A stretch of DNA of 64,000 nt from Euglena gracilis. Its lineage: Eukaryota > Euglenida > Euglenophyceae > Euglenales. The notes beneath the pieces were generated by a model. That model made no database searches, was not told the origin of the DNA, and saw only the letters and a program-made list of their open reading frames with translations. Each line of letters starts with the position of its first letter. Positions within the stretch are counted from its first letter, which is position 1. Made by a program: the position numbers and the translations under genes. The stretch covers positions 51,761,964 to 51,825,963 of the forward strand of contig CP154956.1 of NCBI GenBank assembly GCA_039621445.1, given 5' to 3'. This document shows, piece after piece, positions 26,294 through 36,265 of the stretch.

Positions 26294-29200
26294 GTCCTGC
26301 AAGCATGGCCGCTGCCTATCAGCTGCTGTACTCCCTCGGGGTGACGCACCTCGTCAACCTCAGTGCCCACCCCCCCTTCCAGCCCCACAATTTCCTACAT
26401 GACCAGCTGCTGGCGGACCTCCAGACGGGCCACCAGGCTGCCAACGACATGCAGCATTTGCCGAGGCGACCGAAGAGGAAGTCGGAAGCATCTGTGGCCG
26501 ATGCCAATGCGTGTTGTGCGGAGCGCTGGGTGAAGAGCATTGACTGGGTACGTTTGTTTCGCAAAAAGAAACGAAATTTATTCATTTAAATATATTTAGT
26601 GTATTATTTCCTTGCTATTTTAGTTATTGCTTGAACTGAATTCAATATTATGATAATGATTAATATTCAGTACGAAGCACCATATATTTTAAGTTATTTA
26701 GCATTGTTGGGCATTTTAAAAAGAGGACACCCCTTGGAATGCCCCATCTACTGGTATTTTGATTTCCCCGCAGCTCACTGCCTAGCCCGAGATACGGCCG
26801 TTTTTCGGCCAATTTAGGCCATTTTGTACACTTTTTCCGCTGTTTGACTTTGCCGTTTTTCGGCCAAAAAAGTCGAAAAATCGAAAAAAATTTTTGGCCC
26901 AAACGATGTCCCCCCCCCCCCCCGGACCCGCAAAAAAACTGTTTTTGAGCCGAAAATGAGCGTTTTTCGACCCGCCAGCGCCCCGTTTGGGCCGCCAACC
27001 CATTGATTTTGGGTCAAAACCGGGTCAAAAAAGTCGAAAAATCGAAAAAAATTTTTGCCCGAAACGATGTCCCCCTGGCCTCCCGGACCCGGAAAAGGTG
27101 TTTTTTGAGCCAAAAATGAACGTCCCCCCCCCCCCCCGGGCGCCCCGTTTTGGGCACAAACCCCTTGCATTTCAGTCAAAACAGCTGCATGGAGTGGGCC
27201 GGTTTACATGGGGGGGTCAATGAAGGGGTGGGTGCGCGCTTATTAAGAGCTCAGCACTATTCAAAACCTGGTCTTATTTTTTGGGGGGGTATCAATTTCG
27301 GTCTCCGGACATTTCCTTTTATTTTGCATCATTTTCGAGAAATTTTGAAAACATCGATTTTTTGACCCCCCCACCCCCCGAAAACGACAGAGTCGGACAG
27401 TGGGGAAAGTGTACAAAATGGCCATCTGCGCCGAAAACTGCCGTATCTCGGCTAGGCGGGGAGTTGCGGGGAAATCAAATACCGGTAGATGGGGCGTTCC
27501 AAGGGCTTCAAGTTAGGTCTCTGGACATTTCCTTTGATTTGGTTTCATTTTGGAGGTATGTTGAAAATTGACGTTTTTTGGCCGAAATGGCACAGTTCAA
27601 AGGGGGGGGCTTATCAAGATGGGGGCGGGCCGATCCTACCCAGTTTGGACCCCTTCGCGCGTGAATAAATCGGGCCTGGCGGGGAGCTGGGGGTCAAACC
27701 CAGGTGATTCGGAAACTAGAAAGCCAGTCGCTCGCGACTGAAAAAAAAATTTTGGGAACCGGGCCGGGATCATGGTGATAATCCGTCCATTCTCCTTGTG
27801 GCCCCGACCCAGGGGGGGGGCGGGGGGGGAAGAGGGGGGTTTCGCCAGGGTAAGCTTCGCTCTTACCCTAAAGGGATAAGACAGGGTTTTTCACCGGTTC
27901 GTGTCACGAACAATCATGAACAATCACGAACCAGCACGAACTTGGGACTTTGGCAAAATCACGAACAATCACAAACAATCACGAACAATCACGAACCGTC
28001 TTTTTGTCACCCTTGCAGAAATGTCTTCTTCTGAGAATGACGGTGTTGTTCAATCAACCAAAGAGAAAAGATCATGGAAGAGAGGTGACAAAATGACTCC
28101 TTAAAAGCGTGCTGCCCAGGTTTCATACCCCCCCCCCAAATATAACCCCCCCAAATACACCCCCCCCCAATATAAAACCCCCCTGAGGATTTTGAAATCC
28201 CGCCCGAAAATAAAACCCCCCCTCCGGCGCGAAAAAAGTGAAGTTTTTGGACCCCCAAGGGTGGGCGTATTTGTGATTTTGGACTGAAAAAGTGGCTACT
28301 GGTTCCTGCCAGGAAGTTGATTTTTCCGACCAAATATAACCCCCCCCCAAACATAAACCCCCCCGCGGGGTTTTGAAATTTCCGCCCAAATATAAAACCG
28401 GTGGGGTGGGGGGTTATTTATCTTGTTTTGATTTCCCTCCTTTTTGTCGCTATTTCAGTTTGGTGGATTGATGGAAGTGAGAGGTTCGGAAACGTGGTGC
28501 AGTGTTTGCCATGTTTCAGTGCACTGGGCCGAAAAGACATATGCAACACGACATCCCATGCCCCCCCCCCCCCCAAGCTGTCCCCCCCCCCCGAACTATT
28601 CCCATAGGGGGGACGGGAATAGCTCACTGTCATAGCACTTTTACAAAGAATTTCCCAAAAAGTGCTCAAAAATCGATGTTTTTGGGACGTTTTCAAAAAT
28701 CATTTTTTTGGCAAATGTGCTTAAAATTGACCATTTTTGCGACATCCAAAAAAGTTGCCAAAAATGACCCCCTTTGGGTTGCCCGAGGGTCGAGTATGGG
28801 AGTAGCTCGGGGGGGGGGGACCTAGGTCCCCCCCCACCCTGTTCCCCCCCCGTACTGTTCACATTGGGCCGTAAAGGGTCCGGGGACGGGAATAGCTCGG
28901 GGGGGGGGGCATGGTATTTTATCGTCAGCCCACAAGGATAACCTCCTTCGCGAACCGAAGATTGTGGAAAACCCTGGTCCATCAGCTGAATTGATGACAC
29001 AATCCAAGCTTGCACACCTCGCTGCCATATGTTGGCCCTGATTTTTCGTTGCTTTGCAGTGAATCTTTCAAGCCTCTTTTGCTTTCCATTGACCTGAATA
29101 TTTAGATTAAAGGAGGCACAACAAGAGGAATCACCTATTTCGCCAAGGAAAACGGAAAACCGGGCGGTTTTTGGAAGCACGAACAATCACGAACAATCAC

Positions 29201-32200
29201 GAACCAGATTTCAGGATTCCCAGCACGAACCGGTGGTAAACCCTGGATAAGAGCTCAGCGACCAGGTTTTGAATAGTGCTGTGCTCTTAATAAGCGTGCA
29301 CCCACCCCTTCATTGACCCACCCATATAAACCGGCCCACTCCATGGAGGTCTTTTGACAAAACGCTCATTTTCGGCTCAAAAAAAAAACACCTTTTCCGG
29401 GTCCGGGAGGCCAAAAAACATCCTTTCAGGCAAAAAAAGTTTTTTTCGATTTTTTTCAACTTTTTTGACCCGGTTTTGACCCAAAGTCAATGGGTTGGCG
29501 GCCCAAAACGGGTCGAAAAACTCATTTTCGGCTTAAAAACAGTTTTTGCGGGTCCGGGAGGCCAAAAAACATCGTTTCGGGCAAAAAAAAATTCAATTTT
29601 TTTGTCAGACAGTGGAAAAAGTGTACAAAATGGCCTAAATTGGCCGAAAAACGCCCGTATCTCGGGCTAGGCAGTGAGCTGCGGGGAAACCAAAATACCA
29701 GTAGATAGAGCGTTCCAAGGGCTTCAATTTAGGTCTCCGGTCATTTCCTTTTATTTTGCATCATTTTCGAGAAATTTTGAAAGCATTGATTTTTTTTACC
29801 CCCACCCCCCCGGAAACGGCAGAGTCGGACAGTGGGGAAAGTGCACAGAACGGCCATCTGGGCCGAAAACGGCCGTATCTCAGGCTAGGCGGGGAGTTGC
29901 GGGCAAATCAAAATACGGCTGGATAGGGCATTTCGAGGGCTTCAAATTAAGTCTCCGGACGTTTCCTTTGATCTGGCTTCATTTTGGAGATATTTTGAAA
30001 ATTGACATTTTTTTTTGGCCCGAATTGGCACAGTCCAGGGGGGGGGGGGCCTTAAAAAGGGGGGGGCAATCCTACCCAGTTTGGACCCCTTCGCGCGTGA
30101 ATAACTCGCGCCTGGCGGGGAGTTGGGGGTCAACCCAGGGTGATTCGGAAACTAGAAATCCAGTCGCTCGCGACTGAAAAAAAAATTCCGGGAACCGGGC
30201 CGGGATCATGGTGATAATCTGTCGGTTCACCTGGTGGCCCCGACCCGGGGGGGGCGGCAGACATTCAGTTAGTGTGGTACACCAAGTTTGTCATTTTGTG
30301 GTTCACTGTGGACACCCAAATTTTATTTGTGCTCCACACATGGACACCAAAAATTTTCTCACCGCCTGCTGACAATTGCGTCATTATCTTTCTCCTCAAC
30401 AGCAATGAAGCAATCTTCTTTGAACGTGTTTGCCCAATGGCGTCCTCTGGAGGAGTCGGAGAAGGCGGAGAGTGCAGCCTCCGAGTCCCCACTCGAAGGC
30501 TGTTCCAGCTCATCTGGAGGCTCCCCTTCTCCAAAGAAAACAGAGTCTCTTTGCCATATCGAAAAGGACATCGGCATCGGGCATTAGTGGTGGGGTGTGC
30601 AGGGTTGTATGGGAAGCTCCACAGACATGAGGTAGGTGGTAAACAGTGCGGCAGGCTTGTGACTTGGCTTTTTTCGGCCCTTTTTGGGGGTCAAAAAATC
30701 AATTTTCCTAAAATTTCTCGGGGAATCAAAGGAAATGTCCGGAGACCTAAATTGAAGCCCTTAAAATGCCCTATCTAGGGGTATTTTGATTTCCCCGCAG
30801 CTCCCTGCCTAGCTCGAGTTACGGCCATTTTTCGGCCAATTTGGGCCATTTTGTACAGTTTTGGCCTGTTTTGATTTCGCCGTTTTAAGCTTTTTTTGGT
30901 TAAAAAGTTAAAAATTCGAAAAAAATTCGAAAAAAAATTCGAATTTTTTTTTGCCCCAAACGATGTTTTTTGGCCTCCCTGACCTGGAAGAATTGTTTTT
31001 GCTCCGAAAACGAGCGTTTTTCAACCCCCCCCCCCCTGCACGTAATGGACGGCCGAAAGATTAGCATTGCAAATTTCGCATAAATTGCGTTATGCAAATT
31101 ACATCCCTGCAATTTACGGTAACTTACAGTATTTTTTGAAAGGTTAAGAGGTCAGCGACCCCCCATACCCCCCATACCAGTTTTGTTCGATTTTTCCCCC
31201 CGACTTTTTTTTGACCCGGAAATGGCCCCAAATACATGGGTTCCGGGCCAAAAACTAAGAACTCAGCATTATTCAAAACCTGGTCCCTCCACCCCCCCCC
31301 CCCTAGTTTCGGAAGGGGTCCTCCCCCTCCTTTGCGCGGGCAAAAAAAATCTTCCGGCGCTTCACGCCGGGTGTGTATTTTAGGACCCTCTTGAGGATCA
31401 ATTTTGCACTCAATGGCGAGAAGTTTCGGCGACCGAAACCTGGAGATAGGAGGGGTGGTCCCCCCACCCCCCTCTCCTCCAAGATACTCCCATACAACCC
31501 TGGGGGTGTGATTCGCTGCCGCGCTTTATGGATTGAGCCGGAGCCAAGGTCCACAATTTGGCTGAGGTGTCTCAAGATCTGCTTTTAGTTGTAAAACGAT
31601 CCTCAATCAAGTTTTGTGGGCAACAAATTTTTTTGTGGACACCAAAAAAAATTTATGTGGTTCACCTGTGGACACCAAATAAAATTTTGTGGTTCACCTG
31701 TGGACACCAAAACAATTTTTGTGGTTCACACGCCTTTTGTGAACCACACTAAATGAATGTCTGGGGGGCGGGGGGAGGGGGGGGGGTCGAGGGGGGTTTT
31801 CGCCAGCGGTAAGCTTCGCTCTTACCCTAAAGGGATAAGAGCTCAGCGACCCCCCCCATAAAATGGACCCCCCCCCAAAATAAGACCCCCCTGGCCGGTC
31901 CGTGCAAAATCCATGAAATGGACCCCCCCATAAATGAAACCCCCCCTGCCGGCGCAAAGCACCGAATTTTTTTGAAAAATGGGATTTTGGGGTAAAATCT
32001 GGGGGTTTTTGCACAATTCAGCTTTCCTCATTTTGTCTGGCGCGAAGCGCCGAAACCCCCCCCAATTTTCAATTTTCGAAAAATGATTTTTTTTTTTGGG
32101 GGTTTTGCATCCATGAATGGACCCCCATATTTTTCGCAAACAACTGAATTTTTTTTTTGTGGGTTTTTGGTTTTTTTCGAATTTGCTGAGTGGATTTTGT

Positions 32201-35200
32201 TGCGCTTTGTTTTGTTGTTTTTGTTTGGTGTTTTTTTGGAAATTTTGGGGGGGGTTGGGTCGGACATTTTCTTGCAGCCAATGAAAATATGGACCCCCCC
32301 CAATAAATAAGACCCCTACTCGGGCTTTCCAGCAACCGACCCATGAATGGACCCCCGATCTTATTTTTTGGGGGGGTGTTTAAATCAGGAGCAAGTGGCT
32401 GTTTCCCCTCTTGCAATTCCGACATTTTTTTTAAGTTATGAGTCCCCCCCCCCCGCCGATTCTGATCTGCCGTTATGTTAGCCCCTGAAAAGCCTGTGAA
32501 TTATGGTATTTTTGAGTTTTTTTCGATTTTTTTTTTACATTTTTCAACGGCAAATGGAGAGAGCTTTCATACATACAATCTCAGGTGAACGCAGCCATCA
32601 GCAAAGGATCAACGGTCTTTGTTTATGCCTGTGATGGCTCTCCACTGGCTCATGGTATGCGATGCTGTGTGTGATGTTTGTGTGGAGCAGACATTCAGTA
32701 AGTGCATCCACCAAAAAAATTTCGTTCACCAAAATTGCATTTATGGGGGAGCACGCCGTTGGCCAGCCGTCGGCCAGCCGTGTGACTCACAGTAAAATAA
32801 GGTTAGCCACACCCTTGCGGTGCTGAACCTCAACGGTCTCCCTTCAAGGTCATGTTTATCGTTGGTGGATGCTACACTTTTGGCCATTTTCAGCAACGGA
32901 AGTTGGGTCTTTTTTTTGTTAAGCCATTTTTGAGTGGCAAATTCCTAATATGGTGTGCCGGTTCCAATTTTTGGGTGGCAAATTCCTAATTTAGCATAAA
33001 TTTGAGCGGCAAATGCTTAATATCATGTCCAAACTCCTAAGTTGATTGGCAAATCCCTGATTTGGTGTACCAATTCCTAATGTAGTGGGACAAATGCATC
33101 ATTTCATGTGCATATTCCTAATCTTGAATGGCAAATGCCCAATTTAGTGTGCCAATGCCCAATTTTGAGTGGCAAATGCATTTGGTGCGCAAATTCCAAA
33201 TGTTGGGTCGTAAAGCTAACTTCGTGTCCAAAATTCTAATCTTGGACGACCATTTCAGGGGGTGTCAATTTGGGGGGGGGGGGTCATTTGTGGGGGGTCC
33301 AATTTTCAAAGGAAAATCCCTGGGCGGGTCACCAGCGGCTGGAAAAAAAATTGATCCTGGTCCAGCCAGCAACCTTTTTCCGGCCAGCAGCCTTTTCCAG
33401 CCCCGAATCCCCTCCCCCATCAACGAGTTTTATTTATTTCCAGCTGCCCGAAGTGCGGCTGGACAGTAACGGGTTTTTGCTTGTTGGGAGTGGGCCAAAA
33501 ATGGGACGGACAAGGGCTTGCCAGGGCAAATCTTTTTTTGCATAATTGGCATTTTTGGCATTTTTGCAGTTTCGATTTTTTGGGTAGCCGGGAGGGGGGA
33601 TCAGCCTGCAACCTTTTTCTAGCCAGCCCAAGTGTTCTAGCCTCTCAGCTGGGCCCCCCAGGGGTCTTTAAGCAACGCCCTCATGGGCGCCCCAGAAATA
33701 TGGGAACGCCAGGTGGGGTGTCAGCCCCCCCCCATCCACCACCCATAGGGTTTTGGGGAATCCCTTCAGGGAATTTCTTAAACTGAACCCAACCCTACCC
33801 CCCAGCCAGCACCTTTTTTCCAGCTCTCGACCGGGTTGCAGACCCCCCCCCCCCGGTGGAGTGGTAATAAAGTTTTCATAGCCTGGCAAAGCCAGGCTAG
33901 ATTGGAAAATTTTCCGCGCAAAGCACTGGAATTTTTTTTTAAAAAGGAGTGAAAAATGGCAAAAAATGGCTATTTTGGTGCTTCCTTTGGGGGTTCACCT
34001 CCAAAATTTACTGAAAATTTTGATGAAAGTTAACCTGCGGAACTCTTTTCCATGCTGCCTTCAAAAGCTTTAGTAAATTGCATTCCATTCCATTCCGTGA
34101 ACAAAATGCAGTGCCATGAGTTCTATTTGCAGCTGGTCAGCAAGCAAAGTGTTTAACGGTGCCCTTTGGGGCAAAGTATGTCTGCCGTGGGTTTGGAATG
34201 ATTCACAATTGGAGCATGTTTCCACCTTGAGGGGGCATGAATATTTATGGACAGAGGGGGGCCCTGAACTTTTATGGACACTATTGTATGTTTTATCAAT
34301 TTTTTTTGTGTTCACCGATTTTTTTTTCATGTGTTCACACGTATTCAACAGAAATTTTTTTGTTTTCACCTGTGTTCGCCACCAAGAAAGCACGTTGTTA
34401 ACACACTGAGTGGATGTGTGGTGCAGTGTGGGCAATGAATATTTATCCCCAATGAAAAAATAAATTAATGTTTCCCCCTCAGATCTCATTCTCTTCTCAT
34501 CCTCTTTTTTTGTTTTTAGTTTTCGCTGTGACTCATCTGATGCTGACATACGGCGTTGATTTTGTCAGCGCCACTTTATGGCTGAAACGACAATGCCTCG
34601 CCATCGCCACATCAGGTGTGTGCATCCACCGAGTCACCTTGATATACTGGTTTTGATTAATTAGGTAATTTAATTCCCTTACTCTCAAAAACAGTTCTAT
34701 GATCTGAAAACTGACAAAGAATTTTGTTTTTTTCTTTTGAGGCATTCATTCAAGGCCATCTTCTCCCTCTTGTTCCAACCTGCAGTGGGACAAGGAGCCC
34801 ACGACGTCTTGTGGTGTATAGCCATGGCGCCTCAGTGTTCAGCGCGATTGCTACGCCCCAAATTTCTTCTCAAAAAGTATGTTGACCAAGTCCTCTTTAC
34901 CCCAAGTGAATTTGATCAAGCCCACTTTACCTCAATTGGAATTGATTCGATTTTAAATTCGAGCAATTTTGTGAAAAAAATGTTCCTATCATTTTTCTGA
35001 ATCTGTCTGTATTTTTGTATTGTGCAGACATCTTTCATCTATCTTTTCCCCTGCCTGCCTACCGCTTTTGCTTTTGGTATTTGTCCTGTCCGAGCCAAGG
35101 AGGTGATGGATGCCGCAGGAGCCAGGCCGAACTAGGTTAACAATCCTAACCCTAACCCCACCAGGCCTTTTCTTTAACTTGGAAGGCCCCGGGGTGGGGG

Positions 35201-36031
35201 GTCATGGCCAGAGGCCCGGGTTTGGGATTCGGCAAAATGTTTAGGGGAATGCCCTTAGGCGGCCAAAACTGCGGGGGGGGGGGGGGCACTCCCGGGGGTG
35301 TGGTGGGTCCTTGTGGTTGGGTGGGGTCTTTGGGGTTTGGTGTTTGTAAGTCTGTTCCCCCGATGGGATATGAGTCAATAGCAGTGCACCATGAGCAGGA
35401 CGCGAGCAGTCTAGCGGTTTCCTTCTCTGGTTTTGTAATTTGCAAGCCATTTTAGAACTTAGAAAAATTCTTCATACATCTGAATACAAAATACGCGTCA
35501 AGACAGAGTTATTGTTGCATGTGGGCTGCAGAGCACTTTCTTTGAACAGGACGCCAGACCCCCACTCCTCACGGGGTGAGGGGAAGACCAAATTCTTGCG
35601 TTGGCGCTAGGGTGGACTGGGATCCCCTCCCCAAGTGCCAAATTTTTTCTGGGTGCTTCGCTCCAGAGAACTTATGTTTAATTGGAAGCCTCATGGTTTT
35701 CCCTCCCATGGTGCCCATTTGGTAACACGATTCCTGACCCTATCCCTTTTATGAAAATTGTACCTGTATTTTCATCTGCACAGTGGAAACACCCGATTGT
35801 CCCCACAGGCCAGAAAATTAAGGTGTTTCCCCAAAATTTTTCCTCCTGCACTTTTTTTGTTCCAATTGTGTCTCCTGCTGCCTTTAACAGGAGGTTTGTA
35901 CGGCCGGGGGAGATGATGGAAGAGCATGTGTCTCATTTCTGAAATGGAACACAACCAAAGAACAAGTGACGCTGGGACAAACAGGAGGGTCCATCCCCCC
36001 ATTGTTTGCGGTGGAAAACGCCGAATTTTGA
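26294..36031 (+). CDS. Dual-specificity phosphatase-fold gene, catalytically dead (pseudophosphatase)
   Basis: Exons with consistent phases: 26294-26547, 32585-32654, 34520-34615, 34786-34876, then probable 35028-35076, 35784-35822 and 35891-36031 (TGA). Exon 1 begins GPASMAAAYQLLYSLGVTHL then VNL, as at the start of a DSP fold. Exon 2 begins VNAAISKG and ends in the P-loop region, VFVYACDGSPLA, which aligns position for position with VxVHCxxGxSRS. Exon 3 continues HVFAVTHLMLTYG and KRQCLAIATS, matching the helix after the P-loop (usually ...AYLM) and the later Lys/Arg motif. The Cys of HCx5R is Ala and the Arg is Leu, so hydrolysis is not expected; a phosphopeptide-binding or scaffold role like STYX is an inference. 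Exon 1 carries a Lys/Arg-rich insertion (PRRPKRKSE) before the P-loop. The 5' end is missing, and the last three exons rest on splice sites and open frame only. Confidence 0.65.
26680..27260. repeat. Inverted arm of segmental repeat (pairs with 29255-29720)
   Basis: Reverse complement of 29255-29720. Shared text includes 'gggttggcggcc', 'gacccggttttgaccc', 'ccgggaggcc', and 'actccatg' with 'cggcccactccat'. It also contains a reversed 215-bp unit at about 26690-26830. The two arms bracket 2 kb that holds one direct duplicate and the hAT-like element A, giving a large inverted-repeat structure inside the phosphatase-fold gene intron. Confidence 0.8.
27293..27881. repeat. Segmental duplicate, copy A, with tandem ~215-bp units
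   Basis: Runs parallel to 29722-30257 plus 31764-31850 (copy B). Two head-to-tail units start near 27300 and 27515, each with 'ggtctc.ggacatttcctt', 'cattttggag', 'gacagtggggaaagtg', 'ccgtatctcggctaggcg' and 'gttccaagggcttca'. After them come 'cctacccagtttggacccc' and 'gtggccccgaccc', a G-run, and 'taagcttcgctcttaccct'. Copy A lacks element B at the G-run and contains element A after 'gggataaga'. Confidence 0.85.
28021..28104 (+). CDS. Small ORF after a splice acceptor in hAT-like element A
   Basis: Follows a 'cttgcag' acceptor. ATG then 27 codons reading MSSSENDGVVQSTKEKRSWK and a short basic end, stop TAA. Its position matches the small ORF at the start of element B, so it may be a first transposase exon left behind in a deleted element. 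Too short to assign. Confidence 0.3.
   Translation: MSSSENDGVVQSTKEKRSWKRGDKMTP
28590..28890. repeat. Dispersed repeat R3, inverted copy
   Basis: Reverse complement of about 9180-9445, including the 'agtgctatgac', 'ggaatagctc' and 'ggaccctttaa..ggccca' words (here as gtcatagcac and ggcc.taaagggtcc). It lies inside hAT-like element A. Confidence 0.7.
29255..29720. repeat. Second arm of the inverted segmental repeat
   Basis: Reverse complement of 26680-27260, with a second partial copy of the 'cattttcggct.aaaa..gttttt' to 'ggtccgggaggcc' block (two copies here, at about 29350 and 29525). It ends by joining directly to copy B of the segmental duplicate. Confidence 0.8.
29722..30257. repeat. 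Segmental duplicate, copy B (left part)
   Basis: Parallel to copy A (27293-27810), with two ~215-bp units starting near 29732 and 29950. It is interrupted at the G-run by hAT-like element B and resumes at 31764. Confidence 0.85.
30250..31771. mobile_element. hAT-like element B with perfect 8-bp target duplication
   Basis: The element proper is 30258-31763 (1,506 bp). Left end CAGACATTCAGTTAGTGTGG, right end (read inward) CAGACATTCATTTAGTGTGG, both followed by 'tacac'/'ttcac'. The 8 bp on each side are GGGGGCGG, a perfect target duplication, and copy A of the surrounding duplicate carries the same site once without the insert. Subterminal 'gtggttcacctgtggacacc' repeats are present, with three clear units at the right end. 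Inside are a small ORF and an inverted 215-bp repeat fragment at 30730-30880. CAG termini and an 8-bp duplication are diagnostic of hAT-type transposition. Confidence 0.88.
30405..30587 (+). CDS. 60-codon ORF in hAT-like element B, probable transposase N-terminal remnant
   Basis: Follows a strong acceptor ('ctttctcctcaacag') by two bases. Begins MKQSSLNVFAQW, then an acidic Ser-rich stretch with SSSSGGSPSPKK, stop TAG. Short N-termini of the K-Q-x-x-L-x-x-F kind are frequent in hAT transposases and in PCNA-binding peptides. That similarity is suggestive only. No BED zinc finger or dimerisation domain remains, consistent with a non-autonomous element. Confidence 0.4.
   Translation: MKQSSLNVFAQWRPLEESEKAESAASESPLEGCSSSSGGSPSPKKTESLCHIEKDIGIGH
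31764..31860. repeat. Segmental duplicate, copy B (right part)
   Basis: Continues copy B after element B: a G-run, 'gggttttcgccag', then 'taagcttcgctcttaccct' and 'aaagggataagagctcagcg'. It supplies the empty site for element A. Confidence 0.85.
31850..32380. repeat. C-run repeat family ('cccccc' with 'aaata/ataaaatgg')
   Basis: Blocks of seven to ten C separated by A-rich words such as 'aaaataagac', 'ataaatgaaa' and 'ataaaatgga', with 'ggcgcaaagc' or 'ggcgcgaagcgcc' in between. The same style appears at 5270-5330, 28125-28395 and, on the G strand, 7730-7860. It resembles one family of C-rich dispersed repeats rather than coding DNA, although minus-strand frames read as Gly-rich peptides. 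Confidence 0.6.
32930..33240. repeat. Degenerate tandem array 'gtggcaaattcctaat'
   Basis: Roughly ten imperfect units of 30-40 bp containing 'ggcaaat.cctaat' and 'gtgtgccaattcc'. Lies within hAT-like element C. Confidence 0.7.
33360..33665. repeat. Dispersed repeat family R2, copy 2
   Basis: Matches 1545-1900 in the same orientation (see that entry). It lies inside hAT-like element C. Confidence 0.75.
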
Positions 36032-36114
36032 ATTTTGAGATGAATTATACGCCGTGTCTTTTGTGCATGCCTTTGGCATGTGTGCACCTTTGCATCATCT
36101 TTTTTTGTCCCCAG

Positions 36115-36265
36115 TGATGAACAACATTCACGCCAATACCAATGCCTGTGTGGCATGACCGTATACGCCAAACAGCACGTGGAAGGGCGTTGGTACGAGC
36201 ATGCTCAGCGAAACCTGACGGCGCTCCTGGAGCCGGTGGCCTCCCACGTCATCTGCTTCTTGCAG
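36115..36265 (+). CDS. Internal exon of an unassigned gene
   Basis: Bounded by a 'tttttttgtccccag' acceptor and a 'ttgcag|gtctgg' donor. Fifty codons open in one frame, including YQCLCGMTVYAKQ, GRWYEHAQRNLTALLEP and VASHVICFLQ. It does not join in phase to the preceding exon at 35891-36031, so it may be the start of another transcript or the continuation of the phosphatase-fold gene through an exon I missed. Family not recognised. Confidence 0.45.

Larger units (their letters stand above)
27882..29245. mobile_element. hAT-like element A (non-autonomous, 1.36 kb)
   Basis: Inverted ends are CAGGGTTTTTCACCGGTTCG on the left and CAGGGTTTACCACCGGTTCG (read from the right). Flanks are 'ggataaga' on the left and 'gataagag' on the right, a 7-8 bp duplication. 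Copy B of the segmental repeat has the uninterrupted 'gggataagagctcagcgacc'. Subterminal 'cacgaacaatcacgaac' repeats lie at both ends. The inside carries a small ORF (28021-28104), a C-run 'ccccccaaatataa' block (28125-28395) and an inverted copy of repeat R3 (28590-28890). CAG ends, an ~8-bp duplication and subterminal repeats fit the hAT superfamily. Confidence 0.8.
32688..34420. mobile_element. hAT-like element C (diverged) in a phosphatase-gene intron
   Basis: The left end CAGACATTCAGTAAGTGCAT is nearly that of element B. The best right end is 'cacactgagtggatgtgtg' (34402-34420), a diverged complement (about 15 of 19 matches to the element B right end). Inside, words like 'tttgtgttcacc', 'gtgttcacacg' and 'gttttcacctgtgttcgcc' parallel the subterminal repeats of element B. 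The flanking 8 bp match only in part (gtgtggag / gtgcagtg), so the right boundary is tentative. It sits wholly inside the intron 32655-34519 and accounts for most of its length. Confidence 0.5.

Noticed and set aside
35140-35160. Telomere end or chromosome fusion point
   Set aside because: Only two CCCTAA-like units, no extended array; noted as telomere-like only.
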